A stretch of DNA of 6,271 nt, from contig JAJYAR010000179.1 in NCBI GenBank assembly GCA_021779435.1, positions 1-6,271 of the forward strand, given 5' to 3'. Made by a program: the position numbers and the translations under genes. Below are positions 1-6,271 of the stretch, in pieces (position 1 is the first letter of the stretch; each line of letters opens with the position of its first letter). The DNA is from a bacterium (GTDB lineage: Bacteria; Verrucomicrobiota; Verrucomicrobiae; JAJYAR01). A model generated the notes under the pieces. That model was not told the DNA's origin. It ran no database searches and saw nothing but the letters and a program-made list of their open reading frames with translations.

Positions 1-807
1 GATCTGATCGCGTTCCGGCGCGCCGCCGACGGCTACCGCCTCGTCGTCAACGCCGGCAGCGCGGCGAAGGACCTTGCGTGGATCCAGCGGCAATGCCCGG
101 CGACGGGTGTCGAGTTGCGGACGCGTTCCGACCTGGCGATGATCGCGGTGCAAGGGCCGCAGGCGCGCGCGCGGACCGCCGCGCTGTTGGCGCCGGGCGA
201 GGCGGCGAAGATGCTCGCCCTGCCGGGCTTCGGCGCCGCCGCTATCGACATCGGGAATCAGGCGGCATTCGTTGCGCGCACCGGCTACACGGGCGAGGAC
301 GGCGTCGAGATCATGCTTCCCGGCGCCGCGGCGGGGCCGCTATGGGACGCATTGATCGACGCGGGAGTCCTGCCCTGCGGTCTCGGCGCGCGCGACACGC
401 TGCGGCTCGAGGCGGGCATGAATCTGTACGGCAACGACATGGACGAATCGACGACCCCGCTCGAGTCGGGCCTCGGCTGGACCGTCGCACTGGGCGACGG
501 GCGCGAATTCGTCGGGCGCGCGGCTCTCGAGGCGCAGCGGGCGGCGGGAGTCGCGCGCAAGCTCATCGGCGTCATGCTGGACGATCGCGGCGTGCTGCGC
601 AGCCACCAGCGTCTGCGTACGGCCGCGGGCGACGGCGAGACGACCAGCGGCGGGTTTTCACCGACCCTGAACCGCTCGATCGGTCTCGCGCGGGTTCCCG
701 TGGCGGCGGCCGGTGCGGTCGACGTCGACATACGCGGCAAGACGCTGCGTGCGCACCTGGTGTCGCCGCCCTTCGTCCGTTTGGGCCGGGCGGTTACCGC
801 GCCGTAG
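1..807 (+). CDS. gcvT: Aminomethyltransferase, glycine cleavage T protein (5' partial)
   Basis: T protein takes the aminomethyl group held on lipoylated H protein, transfers the methylene to tetrahydrofolate to give 5,10-methylene-THF, and releases ammonia in the cytoplasm. The frame is open from base 1, with 268 codons before the TAG at 805-807. Family members are about 360-370 residues, so roughly the first 100 are missing. Visible residues match the family closely: DLI at the very start followed by YRLVVNAGS, then MIAVQGP, TGYTGEDG (partial residues 94-101), CGLGARDTLRLEAGMN (126-141), and a C-terminal TSGGFSPTLNRSIGLARVP. The DLI stretch corresponds to the region of the catalytic aspartate of E. 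coli GcvT, as I recall that sequence. It is followed at 54 bp by gcvH, the first of three more glycine cleavage genes. A YgfZ-type paralogue is unlikely given the strong match and this context. The identity is close to certain. Confidence 0.97.
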   Translation, partial: DLIAFRRAADGYRLVVNAGSAAKDLAWIQRQCPATGVELRTRSDLAMIAVQGPQARARTAALLAPGEAAKMLALPGFGAAAIDIGNQAAFVARTGYTGEDGVEIMLPGAAAGPLWDALIDAGVLPCGLGARDTLRLEAGMNLYGNDMDESTTPLESGLGWTVALGDGREFVGRAALEAQRAAGVARKLIGVMLDDRGVLRSHQRLRTAAGDGETTSGGFSPTLNRSIGLARVPVAAAGAVDVDIRGKTLRAHLVSPPFVRLGRAVTAP

Positions 808-862
808 CGCGAGCCGCGGCCCGGCGATCCGTTTCAACCGACATCATCGCGAGGTTCATCAT

Positions 863-1258
863 ATGGCGAGCAATATTCCGACGGATTTGCGCTACACCAG
901 GTCGCATGAATGGGTGCGCAAGAACGCGGATGGCACCGTGACCATCGGCGTCACCGATCATGCGCAGCACGCCCTCGGCGACGTGGTGTTCGTCGAAACG
1001 CCGCAGGCGGGGCGCGTGCTCGCGGCGGGCGAAGCCTGTGCGGTCGTCGAGTCGGTCAAGGCGGCCTCGGACGTCTATGCACCGGTCGCCGGCACGGTCG
1101 TGGCCGCCAATGGCGTGCTCGCCGATGCGCCCGAACGGGTCAATTCGGACCCCTATGGGGACGGCTGGCTGTGGTGTCTCGCGCCGGGGGAGGATGCCGC
1201 GGCCACGGCGCTGCTCGCGCCGGCCGAGTATGAAACTCTGGTCGCCGGCGGCGGGTGA
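863..1258 (+). CDS. gcvH: Glycine cleavage system H protein, lipoyl carrier
   Basis: H protein is the small mobile carrier that shuttles the aminomethyl intermediate between the P, T and L proteins on a lipoyl arm. The product is 131 residues, the usual family length. The lipoylation site is the lysine of VVESVKAASDVYAP, K66. The N-terminal PTDLRYTRSHEWV and the C-terminal NSDPYGDGWLW are also typical. The start at ATG 863 is chosen because the protein then begins as the family does and GAGG at 851-854 lies 8 nt upstream. The same frame is open back to 713, but that part overlaps gcvT and has no family resemblance. The 54-bp gap after gcvT holds a short GC palindrome (GCCGCGGC) but no terminator-like T run, so cotranscription is likely. 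The apo-protein needs LplA or LipB/LipA, which are not in the window. Confidence 0.97.
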   Translation: MASNIPTDLRYTRSHEWVRKNADGTVTIGVTDHAQHALGDVVFVETPQAGRVLAAGEACAVVESVKAASDVYAPVAGTVVAANGVLADAPERVNSDPYGDGWLWCLAPGEDAAATALLAPAEYETLVAGGG

Positions 1259-1264
1259 CCCGGC

Positions 1265-2620
1265 GTGGCCTTCATTCCGCACACCGATCAGGAAGTCCGC
1301 GAGATGTTGGGGGCGATCGGCGTCGACGCCATCGAGGCGTTGTTCGACGAGATTCCGGCGGACCTGCGCGCCGCGCCCCTCGCCGGGATCCCGCCGGCGG
1401 CGACCGAAATGCAGATCGGGCGGCTGATGAGCGAGCGCGCCGCGCGCGACGGCCGCGCGCTAAATTTCATCGGCGCCGGCGCCTATGAGCACCACATCCC
1501 GGCCGCCGTGTGGGCGATCGCGACGCGCGGCGAGTTCTACTCGGCGTATACGCCCTACCAGGCGGAGGCGAGCCAGGGGACGCTGCAAACGATCTACGAA
1601 TACCAGTCGATGATCGCGGCGCTGACCGGCATGGAGGTGTCGAACGCTTCCTTGTACGACGGCGCCTCGGCGCTCGCCGAGGCCTGCCTGATGGCGGTGC
1701 GGGCGAACCGCCGCGCCAAGACGCCGCGGATTCTGATGCCGCGGGCCGTGAACCCGGCTTATCGCCGCTGCGCGGCGGCGATCGCCGGCCCGCAGCAACT
1801 CCTGTTCGAATCCGTGGACTTCGACCACGAGTCCGGGCGCACGGCACCGGATGCGCTCGAATCCTGGGGCGGCGCGGACATCGCCGCGCTCGTGATCCAA
1901 CAGCCGAATTTCTTCGGCTCCATCGAGGAGGCCGGCCGCTTGACCGACTGGGCGCACGCGCACGGCGCCTTGGTCGTCGCCGTCGTCAATCCCACATCGC
2001 TCGCGTTGATTTCATCACCGAACGAGTGGGGACAGCGCGGCGCGGACATCGTCGTCGGCGAAGGGCAGCCGCTCGGCGTGCCGCTGTCGGCCGGCGGACC
2101 GTATTTCGGCTTCATGGCGACCCGCATGGAATACGTGCGGCAGATGCCCGGGCGCATCGCCGGACGCACGCTCGATCTGGACGGCCGGCCGGGTTACACG
2201 TTGACGCTGCAGGCGCGCGAGCAGCACATACGCCGCGGCCGGGCCACGTCCAACATCTGCACCAACCAGGGCTTGGTGATGACAGCGGCGACGATCTACC
2301 TCGCGCTGCTCGGCGCCACGGGTCTGGAGCGCGTCGCCGCCGCGGCGTGCGCCCGCACCGAGGAACTGGTCGCGAGGCTCGCGCGGATCGACGGGGTGCG
2401 TCCCGCGTTCTCCGCGCCGCGCTTTCATGAGGCGCTGCTGCGATTCGACCGGCCGGTCGGCCCGCTCGTCGACGCACTCGCGCGCCTCGGCATTGCGGCC
2501 GGCTACGATGCCGCGCGCGACTATCCGGAGCTGGGCCACACGCTGCTCGTGTGCGCGACCGAAACCAAGACGGCCGAGGACGTACTGCGCTACGCCTCGG
2601 CGCTGGAGGCCTTGCGATGA
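1265..2620 (+). CDS. gcvPA: Glycine dehydrogenase (decarboxylating) subunit 1, P protein alpha
   Basis: This is the N-terminal half of the P protein in organisms where P is two chains. It pairs with GcvPB to decarboxylate glycine and load the aminomethyl group onto H protein. The product is 451 residues, normal for subunit 1. Family blocks are clear: [13 protein letters not shown] at the start, [12 protein letters not shown] (68-79), [39 protein letters not shown] (GEG at 265-267), and [18 protein letters not shown] (318-335). There is no PLP-binding lysine motif, as expected, since that lies in subunit 2. The GTG at 1265 is chosen because it gives the conserved N-terminus. The Shine-Dalgarno is poor (GGGTGA at the end of gcvH), and with only 6 bp from the gcvH stop, translation is probably coupled. 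The 3' end overlaps gcvPB by 4 bp. Confidence 0.96.
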   Translation: MAFIPHTDQEVREMLGAIGVDAIEALFDEIPADLRAAPLAGIPPAATEMQIGRLMSERAARDGRALNFIGAGAYEHHIPAAVWAIATRGEFYSAYTPYQAEASQGTLQTIYEYQSMIAALTGMEVSNASLYDGASALAEACLMAVRANRRAKTPRILMPRAVNPAYRRCAAAIAGPQQLLFESVDFDHESGRTAPDALESWGGADIAALVIQQPNFFGSIEEAGRLTDWAHAHGALVVAVVNPTSLALISSPNEWGQRGADIVVGEGQPLGVPLSAGGPYFGFMATRMEYVRQMPGRIAGRTLDLDGRPGYTLTLQAREQHIRRGRATSNICTNQGLVMTAATIYLALLGATGLERVAAAACARTEELVARLARIDGVRPAFSAPRFHEALLRFDRPVGPLVDALARLGIAAGYDAARDYPELGHTLLVCATETKTAEDVLRYASALEALR

Positions 2621-4110
2621 AGGATGTCGAGGAATACGACGGCGCCGGCGAGGCGACCATATTCGACCGGTCGCGGCCGGGGCGGACGGCGGCGGCGCAA
2701 CTGGCGCCGGAGACCGCCGCAATCCTGCCGGCGGAGCTCCGGCGCCGGCGCCGTCCGGAGCTGCCGGAGGTGTCGGAGTTGCAGGCGGTGCGCCACTACA
2801 CGCGCCTGTCGCAGAAGAATTTCTCGATCGACACGCAGTTCTACCCGCTCGGCTCCTGCACGATGAAATACAACCCGCGCGGCTCCAATCATTACGCGAT
2901 GCTGCCCGAATTTCTGTCGCGGCACCCGCTCGCGCCGGTGTCGATGGGCCAGGGACTGCTCGCCTGCCTGTACGAATTGCAGCAGATGTTGTGCGAGGTG
3001 ACCGGCATGGAGGGCGTTTCGCTCACGCCGATGGCGGGTGCCCAGGGTGAGTTCGCCGGCGTCGCGATGATCCGCGCGTTTCATCGCGCACGCGGCGACG
3101 CGGCGCGCAACGAGATCATCGTCCCCGAGGCGGCCCATGGCACCAATCCGGCGACGGCGACGATGTGCGGCATGAAGGTGGTCGAGATTCCGTGCAATCC
3201 GGACGGCGATTGCGACCTGGAGGCATTGCGCAGGGCGGTGGGCGTGAACACGGCGGGCGTCATGCTGACGAATCCGTCGACGCTCGGAGTCTTCGAACGG
3301 TCGATCAGCGAGATCGCCGCGATCGCGCGCCAGGCGGGCGCGCTGCTTTACTACGACGGCGCGAACCTGAACGCCATCCTCGGCAAGGTGCGCCCGGGAG
3401 ACATGGGTTTCGACGTCATGCACATGAATCTGCACAAGACCTTCTCGACGCCGCACGGCGGCGGCGGGCCCGGCGCCGGCGCGGTCGGGGTTGGCAGGCG
3501 ACTGCTGCCGTATCTGCCGGTGCCGATAGTCGGCCGCGACGCCACGGGCTACGTCTGGCTCGACGAACGGGATCTTCCTGAGACCATCGGGCGCCTGTCG
3601 GCGTTCATGGGGAACGTCGGCGTGCTGCTGCGGGCGTACATCTACATGCGCATGATTGGACGCGAGGGCATGCGCCGCGTCGCCGAATACGCCGTTCTCA
3701 ATGCGAACTACCTGCTGGCGCGCCTGCGGCGGGCGGGATTCGAAGCGGCTTATCCGGATCGCCGCGCATCGCACGAGTTCATTCTGACGCTGAAACGCGA
3801 GGCCGCCGAGCGGGGCGTCACCGCGATGGATTTCGCGAAGCGTCTGCTCGACTTTGGCCAGCACGCGCCGACGGTGTATTTCCCGCAACTCGTGCCCGAG
3901 TGCCTGTTGATCGAGCCGACGGAGACCGAGGCGAAGGAGACGCTCGACGGTTTCGTCGCCGCGATGACCGCGATCTTGGCCGAGACCGTGACGGACCCCG
4001 AGCGCGTGAAAACCGCCCCCCACCGGCTGCCGGTACGCCGGCTCGACGATGTCCGGGCGGCAAAGCATCTGGACCTGGTGTGGAAGCGGCCGCCCGGCGG
4101 CGACTCCTAG
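2617..4110 (+). CDS. gcvPB: Glycine dehydrogenase (decarboxylating) subunit 2, PLP-binding P protein beta
   Basis: This is the PLP-carrying half of the two-chain P protein, which forms the glycine decarboxylase with GcvPA. The product is 497 residues, close to the family's usual 480-500. The PLP Schiff-base lysine is in [19 protein letters not shown] (K274). Upstream are [11 protein letters not shown] (H174) and [12 protein letters not shown] (D247), which supply PLP contacts in this fold type I family. Other family blocks are [30 protein letters not shown] and [10 protein letters not shown]. The C-terminus [12 protein letters not shown]...LVW is typical. The ATG at 2617 overlaps the gcvPA stop as ATGA, implying translational coupling. 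The frame is open back to 2551, but those 22 codons lie inside gcvPA and are not family-like. Residues 42-46 are a run of five arginines before the conserved region, where relatives carry a shorter basic stretch. The stop TAG overlaps the stop of the opposite-strand dehydrogenase. Confidence 0.97.
   Translation: MKDVEEYDGAGEATIFDRSRPGRTAAAQLAPETAAILPAELRRRRRPELPEVSELQAVRHYTRLSQKNFSIDTQFYPLGSCTMKYNPRGSNHYAMLPEFLSRHPLAPVSMGQGLLACLYELQQMLCEVTGMEGVSLTPMAGAQGEFAGVAMIRAFHRARGDAARNEIIVPEAAHGTNPATATMCGMKVVEIPCNPDGDCDLEALRRAVGVNTAGVMLTNPSTLGVFERSISEIAAIARQAGALLYYDGANLNAILGKVRPGDMGFDVMHMNLHKTFSTPHGGGGPGAGAVGVGRRLLPYLPVPIVGRDATGYVWLDERDLPETIGRLSAFMGNVGVLLRAYIYMRMIGREGMRRVAEYAVLNANYLLARLRRAGFEAAYPDRRASHEFILTLKREAAERGVTAMDFAKRLLDFGQHAPTVYFPQLVPECLLIEPTETEAKETLDGFVAAMTAILAETVTDPERVKTAPHRLPVRRLDDVRAAKHLDLVWKRPPGGDS
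2735..2762. repeat. GC-rich inverted repeat near the start of gcvPB
   Basis: AGCTCCGG at 2735-2742 is matched by its reverse complement CCGGAGCT at 2755-2762, with a 12-nt loop that is itself partly self-complementary (GGCGCC repeats). It lies about 40 codons into gcvPB over the arginine-rich segment. It may simply follow from arginine, proline and glutamate codons in GC-rich DNA. No function is claimed. Confidence 0.35.
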
Positions 4111-4117
4111 CCGCCGG
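4094..4117. terminator. Inverted repeat spanning both convergent stop codons; possible weak bidirectional terminator
   Basis: CCGGCGG at 4094-4100 and CCGCCGG at 4111-4117 form a perfect 7-bp GC-only stem around a 10-nt loop (CGACTCCTAG). The loop contains the stop codons of both gcvPB (4108-4110, +) and the dehydrogenase (4107-4109, -). Neither strand has a T tract after the stem, so it is not a classical intrinsic terminator. It is the only candidate transcription-end structure between the two converging genes. It could instead serve as an RNA 3'-end stabiliser or be chance in GC-rich DNA. Confidence 0.35.
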
Positions 4118-4961
4118 TCGCGAAGCCGGGGTACAGCGTCATTCCCCCGTCCACGTACAAGGTCGTGCCGACGACGTAATCCGAATGATCCGAGGCCAGC
4201 CAGACCACCGCGCGGGCGACATCCTGCGGCTCGCCGATGCGTCCGTAGGGCACGAGCGTCATCAGGCGCGCGTAAGCCTCCTTCGTGTCCCAGGCCGAGG
4301 TGTTGATGGGCGTGCGGATCGCGCCCGGCGCGACGCCGTTCACCCGGATGCGCTGCGGCGCGACTTCCTGTGCAAGACTCTCCATCAGCAGCTTGATGCC
4401 GCCCTTCGACGAGGCGTAGTTCGCGTGGCCTCCCCAGGGGATCTGTTGGTGCACGGAGCTCATGCAGATGATCTTGCCGGCGGCGCACGACACCTGGGGG
4501 ACGACGCCGCGCCGCAAAAACTCGCGTATCGCCGCGCGGGCGCACAGGAACTGACCGGTGAGATTCACGTTCATCACGGTGTTCCATTCGGTCAACGTCA
4601 TGTCGTGAAACGCGGCGTCACGCTGCAGGCCCGCGTTGTTGACGAGAATGTCGATCGTGCCGAATTCGGAGAGCATCGTCGCGAACATGCGCTCGACGTC
4701 GGTCTCTGAGGAGACGTCGGCCTTCACCGCGATCGCGCGCACGCCGGAGCGGCGGATCTCATCGACGACCGCGTTCGCGGCGTCGTCGCCGACGACGTAG
4801 TTGACCACGACGTCCGCCCCTGCGGCGCCGAGCGCGAGGGCGACGCTCATGCCGATGCCGGAGTTCGCTCCGGTGACGAGGGCCTTCTGGCCGCTGAGGA
4901 CCCGGTGCGCGGGAAGATCGGGCGAAGTCGTGCCGGAGGCGGGAACCGATGCCGATGTCAT
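4107..4961 (-). CDS. Short-chain dehydrogenase, glucose 1-dehydrogenase-like
   Basis: The product is a 284-residue classical SDR. It most resembles glucose 1-dehydrogenase, which oxidises beta-D-glucose to gluconolactone with NAD(P)+. The cofactor motif TGANSGIG is at 30-37, NNAG at 108-111 and NVNLTG at 131-136. The catalytic set is N133, S169 ([10 protein letters not shown]), Y182 and K186 (YASSKGG). MSSVHxx[19 protein letters not shown] and the C-terminal [10 protein letters not shown] are signatures of the Bacillus-type glucose dehydrogenases. After strand 2 the sequence is [10 protein letters not shown], with V56 where I recall arginine in the Bacillus enzyme, so coenzyme preference may differ. 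An N-terminal tail of about 16 extra residues, rich in Ser, Pro and Ala, precedes the Rossmann fold. The ATG at 4961 is preferred over the upstream in-frame ATG at 5024 because AAGGAG sits 9 nt before it. Other sugar or general alcohol SDRs remain possible; the SDR assignment itself is certain. Confidence 0.88.
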   Translation of the reverse strand: MTSASVPASGTTSPDLPAHRVLSGQKALVTGANSGIGMSVALALGAAGADVVVNYVVGDDAANAVVDEIRRSGVRAIAVKADVSSETDVERMFATMLSEFGTIDILVNNAGLQRDAAFHDMTLTEWNTVMNVNLTGQFLCARAAIREFLRRGVVPQVSCAAGKIICMSSVHQQIPWGGHANYASSKGGIKLLMESLAQEVAPQRIRVNGVAPGAIRTPINTSAWDTKEAYARLMTLVPYGRIGEPQDVARAVVWLASDHSDYVVGTTLYVDGGMTLYPGFATGG

Positions 4962-4970
4962 CACTCTGTG

Positions 4971-4976
4971 CTCCTT
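4971..4976 (-). promoter_or_regulatory. Shine-Dalgarno of the glucose dehydrogenase-like gene
   Basis: On the minus strand AAGGAG lies 9 nt before the ATG at 4961. This strong site decides the start in favour of 4961 over the longer frame beginning at 5024, which has no comparable site. Confidence 0.75.
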
Positions 4977-4996
4977 GGGTCGTGTTGAGCGTGGAG

Positions 4997-5024
4997 AATA
5001 TCGGCCTATTCCATCGCGCCGCAA
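4997..5024 (-). promoter_or_regulatory. Weak sigma70-like promoter candidate for the dehydrogenase gene
   Basis: Reading the minus strand, TTGCGG (5024-5019) is followed after 16 nt by GATATT (5002-4997), which matches 4 of 6 bases of the -10 consensus. The -10 would lie about 35 nt before the start codon. The match is modest. The main supports are its placement and its being the most AT-rich patch in this divergent region. Confidence 0.25.
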
Positions 5025-5057
5025 GCGCCGCGCGCAAAAGCCGTGGCTTTGGCGGCG

Positions 5058-5071
5058 CGGAAGCGCTTACA
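5058..5071. promoter_or_regulatory. LacI/GalR-type operator-like palindrome
   Basis: CGGAAGCGCTTACA fits the general LacI/GalR-family operator form TGNAANCGNTTNCA at 9 of its 10 fixed positions, with a perfect AAGCGCTT core centred on CG. It lies in the divergent intergenic region, about 100 bp upstream of the dehydrogenase start and about 50 bp upstream of the DUF1345 start. It overlaps TACACT at 5068-5073, the best -10-like hexamer on the + strand, although no clear -35 accompanies that hexamer. A repressor bound here would most directly affect the DUF1345 and oxidoreductase genes. No regulator gene is in the window. Confidence 0.4.
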
Positions 5072-5116
5072 CTGGCCGCCGCTCGGGCATCAGGCTCCAT
5101 GCGCCGCGGGACGTCC

Positions 5117-5761
5117 ATGTACAAATACATCCGCTACCATCCGCGACTGCTTATCGCGACGGCGATCGGCATCGCCGTCTACTTCGCGCTTCCCTCCCAG
5201 TGGTCCGCGGTCAGCCGCCTGCTGGTTGCGTGGAACGGCGGGGTCCTGCTGTTCCTGGCGCTGGTGTTTCACTGGATGACGAGCTTGTCGGCCGAACGGA
5301 TATGCGAGCGGTTCGAAGTGGAGGACGAGGGCACGACGGTGATCTCGATCATCGTCGTTTCCGTCGCGGTCCTCAGCCTGGCGGCGATCATCGCCGTGCT
5401 GTCGACGCTGAAGCACGTGTCGGGCGCGCAGCGGGCCGCGCATCTGGCCCTCGCCGCCGGAACCCTGCTGTCGTCCTGGCTGCTGGTGCCGACGATATTC
5501 ACGTCTCAATACGCGGATCTCTTCTACAGCGCGGACGCCGCGCGGCGTCCGCTGCAGTTTCCCCGCACCGACATGCCGGTGTTCTGGGATTTCGCCTATT
5601 TCTCGTTCACGATTTCGTGCGCGTGCCAGACCTCGGACGTATCGACGCTGGATGCGCCGATCCGCCGCGTCGTCCTGGCGCACACGCTGGTTTCGTTTCT
5701 TTTCAACGCCGCGATCCTCGGATTCGCGATCAACGTCGGCGCAGGCCTGATCGGCGGCTAG
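5117..5761 (+). CDS. DUF1345 family integral membrane protein
   Basis: This is an inner-membrane protein of unknown function, 214 residues, recognised as DUF1345. Family features are RYHPRLLIATAIGIAVYF at the start, a mid-protein WLLVPTIFTSQYADLFY, and the conserved C-terminal block DFAYFSFTISCACQTSDV (158-175) followed by RRVVLAHTLVSFLFN. Hydrophobic segments lie at about 11-28, 33-53, 74-96, 106-128, 153-170 (weaker) and 184-206. The loop between the second and third is acidic (ERFEVEDEG). Two starts are plausible: ATG 5117, used here, or ATG 5099, which adds MRRGTS. Neither has a strong Shine-Dalgarno. The frame is open back to 4949, but that part overlaps the divergent gene and is not family-like. 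The quinone oxidoreductase gene follows after 22 bp, so the two are probably cotranscribed. No transport substrate or partner is known from sequence. Confidence 0.88.
   Translation: MYKYIRYHPRLLIATAIGIAVYFALPSQWSAVSRLLVAWNGGVLLFLALVFHWMTSLSAERICERFEVEDEGTTVISIIVVSVAVLSLAAIIAVLSTLKHVSGAQRAAHLALAAGTLLSSWLLVPTIFTSQYADLFYSADAARRPLQFPRTDMPVFWDFAYFSFTISCACQTSDVSTLDAPIRRVVLAHTLVSFLFNAAILGFAINVGAGLIGG
5531..5552. repeat. Perfect 22-bp palindrome inside the DUF1345 gene
   Basis: The bases from GCGGACGCCGC to GCGGCGTCCGC are an exact 11+11 palindrome with no spacer. It encodes part of the polar loop SADAARRPL (residues 138-146) between hydrophobic segments 4 and 5. It does not extend beyond 22 bp on either side. 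Confidence 0.85.
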
Positions 5762-5771
5762 CGGTCGATTC

Positions 5772-5777
5772 AAGGAG
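5772..5777 (+). promoter_or_regulatory. Shine-Dalgarno of the quinone oxidoreductase gene
   Basis: AAGGAG lies 6 nt before the ATG at 5784 and fixes that start. An out-of-frame ATG at 5780 is too close to the site to compete. Confidence 0.8.
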
Positions 5778-5783
5778 TGATGC

Positions 5784-6271
5784 ATGAAGTCCATGGTGCC
5801 GTCGACGATGCCGGTCGTAGAAATCGCCGCCGCGGGCGGACCCGAACAATTGCGGCTCGGTCAGCGGCCTGTGCCGGTCCCCGCCGACGGCGAGGTGCTG
5901 CTGCGGGTTGCGGCCGCGGGCGTCAACCGCCCGGACGTTTTGCAGCGGCAGGGCTCCTATCCGCCGCCGCCGGGAGCATCGGACGTGCTCGGTCTGGAAA
6001 TCGCGGGCGAAGTCGTCGCCATGGGGCCGGGAGTCACGGGCCTGTCGCTCGGCGACCAGGTCGCCGCGCTCGTGACCGGCGGCGGTTACGCCGGCTTCGC
6101 GGTGGCGGCCGCCGAACTGTGCCTGCCGGTGCCGCGCGGATTCACGATGATCGAGGCGGCGGCGCTGCCGGAGACGTTTTTCACGGTCTGGACCAATCTG
6201 TTCGAGCGCGGCGCCTGCAAGGCCGGCGAGACCGTGTTGATCCACGGCGGCACCAGCGGCATCGGCACCAC
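5784..6271 (+). CDS. NAD(P)H quinone oxidoreductase, PIG3/zinc-free MDR family (3' partial)
   Basis: This is a medium-chain dehydrogenase/reductase of the quinone oxidoreductase branch, which reduces quinones or related electrophiles using NAD(P)H. The first 162 residues are present of an expected 320-335. The N-terminal GroES-like domain shows GVNRPDVLQRQGSYPPPPGAS (47-67), LGLEIAGEV (69-77) and GGGYAGFAVAAAELCLPVP. The Rossmann domain begins with the nucleotide-binding motif HGGTSGIGTT (from residue 154), where the window ends. GGTSGIGTT and the RPDVLQRQG block are characteristic of the PIG3 (TP53I3-like) subgroup. The zinc-binding cysteines of alcohol dehydrogenases are absent. Downstream in-frame ATGs at 5793 and 5808 are alternatives, but the strong Shine-Dalgarno favours 5784. 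It sits 22 bp after the DUF1345 gene on the same strand. The physiological substrate cannot be read from sequence. Confidence 0.93.
   Translation, partial: MKSMVPSTMPVVEIAAAGGPEQLRLGQRPVPVPADGEVLLRVAAAGVNRPDVLQRQGSYPPPPGASDVLGLEIAGEVVAMGPGVTGLSLGDQVAALVTGGGYAGFAVAAAELCLPVPRGFTMIEAAALPETFFTVWTNLFERGACKAGETVLIHGGTSGIGT

Noticed and set aside
808..862. Possible terminator or promoter between gcvT and gcvH
   Set aside because: It contains only a short GC palindrome, with no T tract and no convincing -35/-10 pair. The genes belong to one pathway and are best read as one operon.
78..941. A 287-codon plus-strand frame overlapping gcvT
   Set aside because: It is arginine-rich with no family resemblance, and gcvT is clearly the coding frame here.
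1252..1262. CGGGT-G-ACCCG palindrome at the gcvH-gcvPA junction as a regulatory site
   Set aside because: It is short, GC-only and includes the gcvH stop codon. A one-base spacer cannot form a hairpin loop, and chance occurrence is likely.
2590..4587. A 665-codon open frame on the minus strand, antisense to gcvPB and running into the dehydrogenase gene
   Set aside because: Its translation is dominated by Arg, His, Ala and Gly with no recognisable domain, and it lies opposite a firmly identified gene. Long antisense frames are common in GC-rich DNA.
4962..5024. N-terminal extension of the dehydrogenase to the upstream ATG at 5024
   Set aside because: The extra 21 residues are unlike the family, would cover the Shine-Dalgarno and candidate promoter, and lack their own ribosome binding site.
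4949..5116. N-terminal extension of the DUF1345 protein to ATG 4949
   Set aside because: It would overlap the divergent dehydrogenase start and the control region, and its residues are not family-like. Only the 5099 alternative remains reasonable.
5090..5794. A 234-codon minus-strand frame antisense to the DUF1345 gene
   Set aside because: Its Arg/Asp/Gln-rich translation has no hydrophobic segments or motifs, whereas the opposite frame encodes a recognisable membrane family.
5730..6245. A 171-codon minus-strand frame antisense to the quinone oxidoreductase
   Set aside because: It is a shadow frame opposite a strongly conserved MDR protein and has no domain signal of its own.

Overview
The window is 6.3 kb of dense, GC-rich bacterial DNA with strong G/C preference at codon third positions. 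It reads as chromosomal sequence from a high-GC bacterium, most likely a proteobacterium, but no marker here fixes the genus. There is no RNA gene, insertion sequence, CRISPR array or phage gene. The longest stretch without a gene is about 155 bp.

Positions 1-4110 (+) hold most of a glycine cleavage operon: gcvT (5' end cut off by the window), gcvH, gcvPA and gcvPB. Together they encode the aminomethyltransferase T protein, the lipoyl carrier H protein and a glycine decarboxylase P protein split into two subunits. P decarboxylates glycine and passes the aminomethyl group to the lipoyl arm of H. T then moves the one-carbon unit to tetrahydrofolate and releases ammonia. The L protein (dihydrolipoamide dehydrogenase) is not in the window. 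Spacing tightens along the operon: 54 bp between gcvT and gcvH, 6 bp between gcvH and gcvPA, and a 4-bp ATGA overlap between gcvPA and gcvPB. The promoter, and any glycine riboswitch, would lie upstream of the window.

Positions 4107-4961 (-) encode a short-chain dehydrogenase closely resembling glucose 1-dehydrogenase. It converges on gcvPB so tightly that the two stop codons overlap inside one CTAG, in the loop of a small GC-rich inverted repeat.

Positions 4962-5116 form a divergent control region with a LacI/GalR-type operator-like palindrome and weak promoter candidates. To its right, on the + strand, are a DUF1345 integral membrane protein (5117-5761) and, 22 bp later, the start of a zinc-free quinone oxidoreductase of the PIG3 type (5784 to window end). 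These two probably form an operon.

I see no strong evidence for a new biological system. The most checkable non-routine signals are the LacI-type operator between the sugar dehydrogenase and the DUF1345 gene, the stop-over-stop convergent junction with its hairpin, and a perfect 22-bp palindrome inside the DUF1345 gene.
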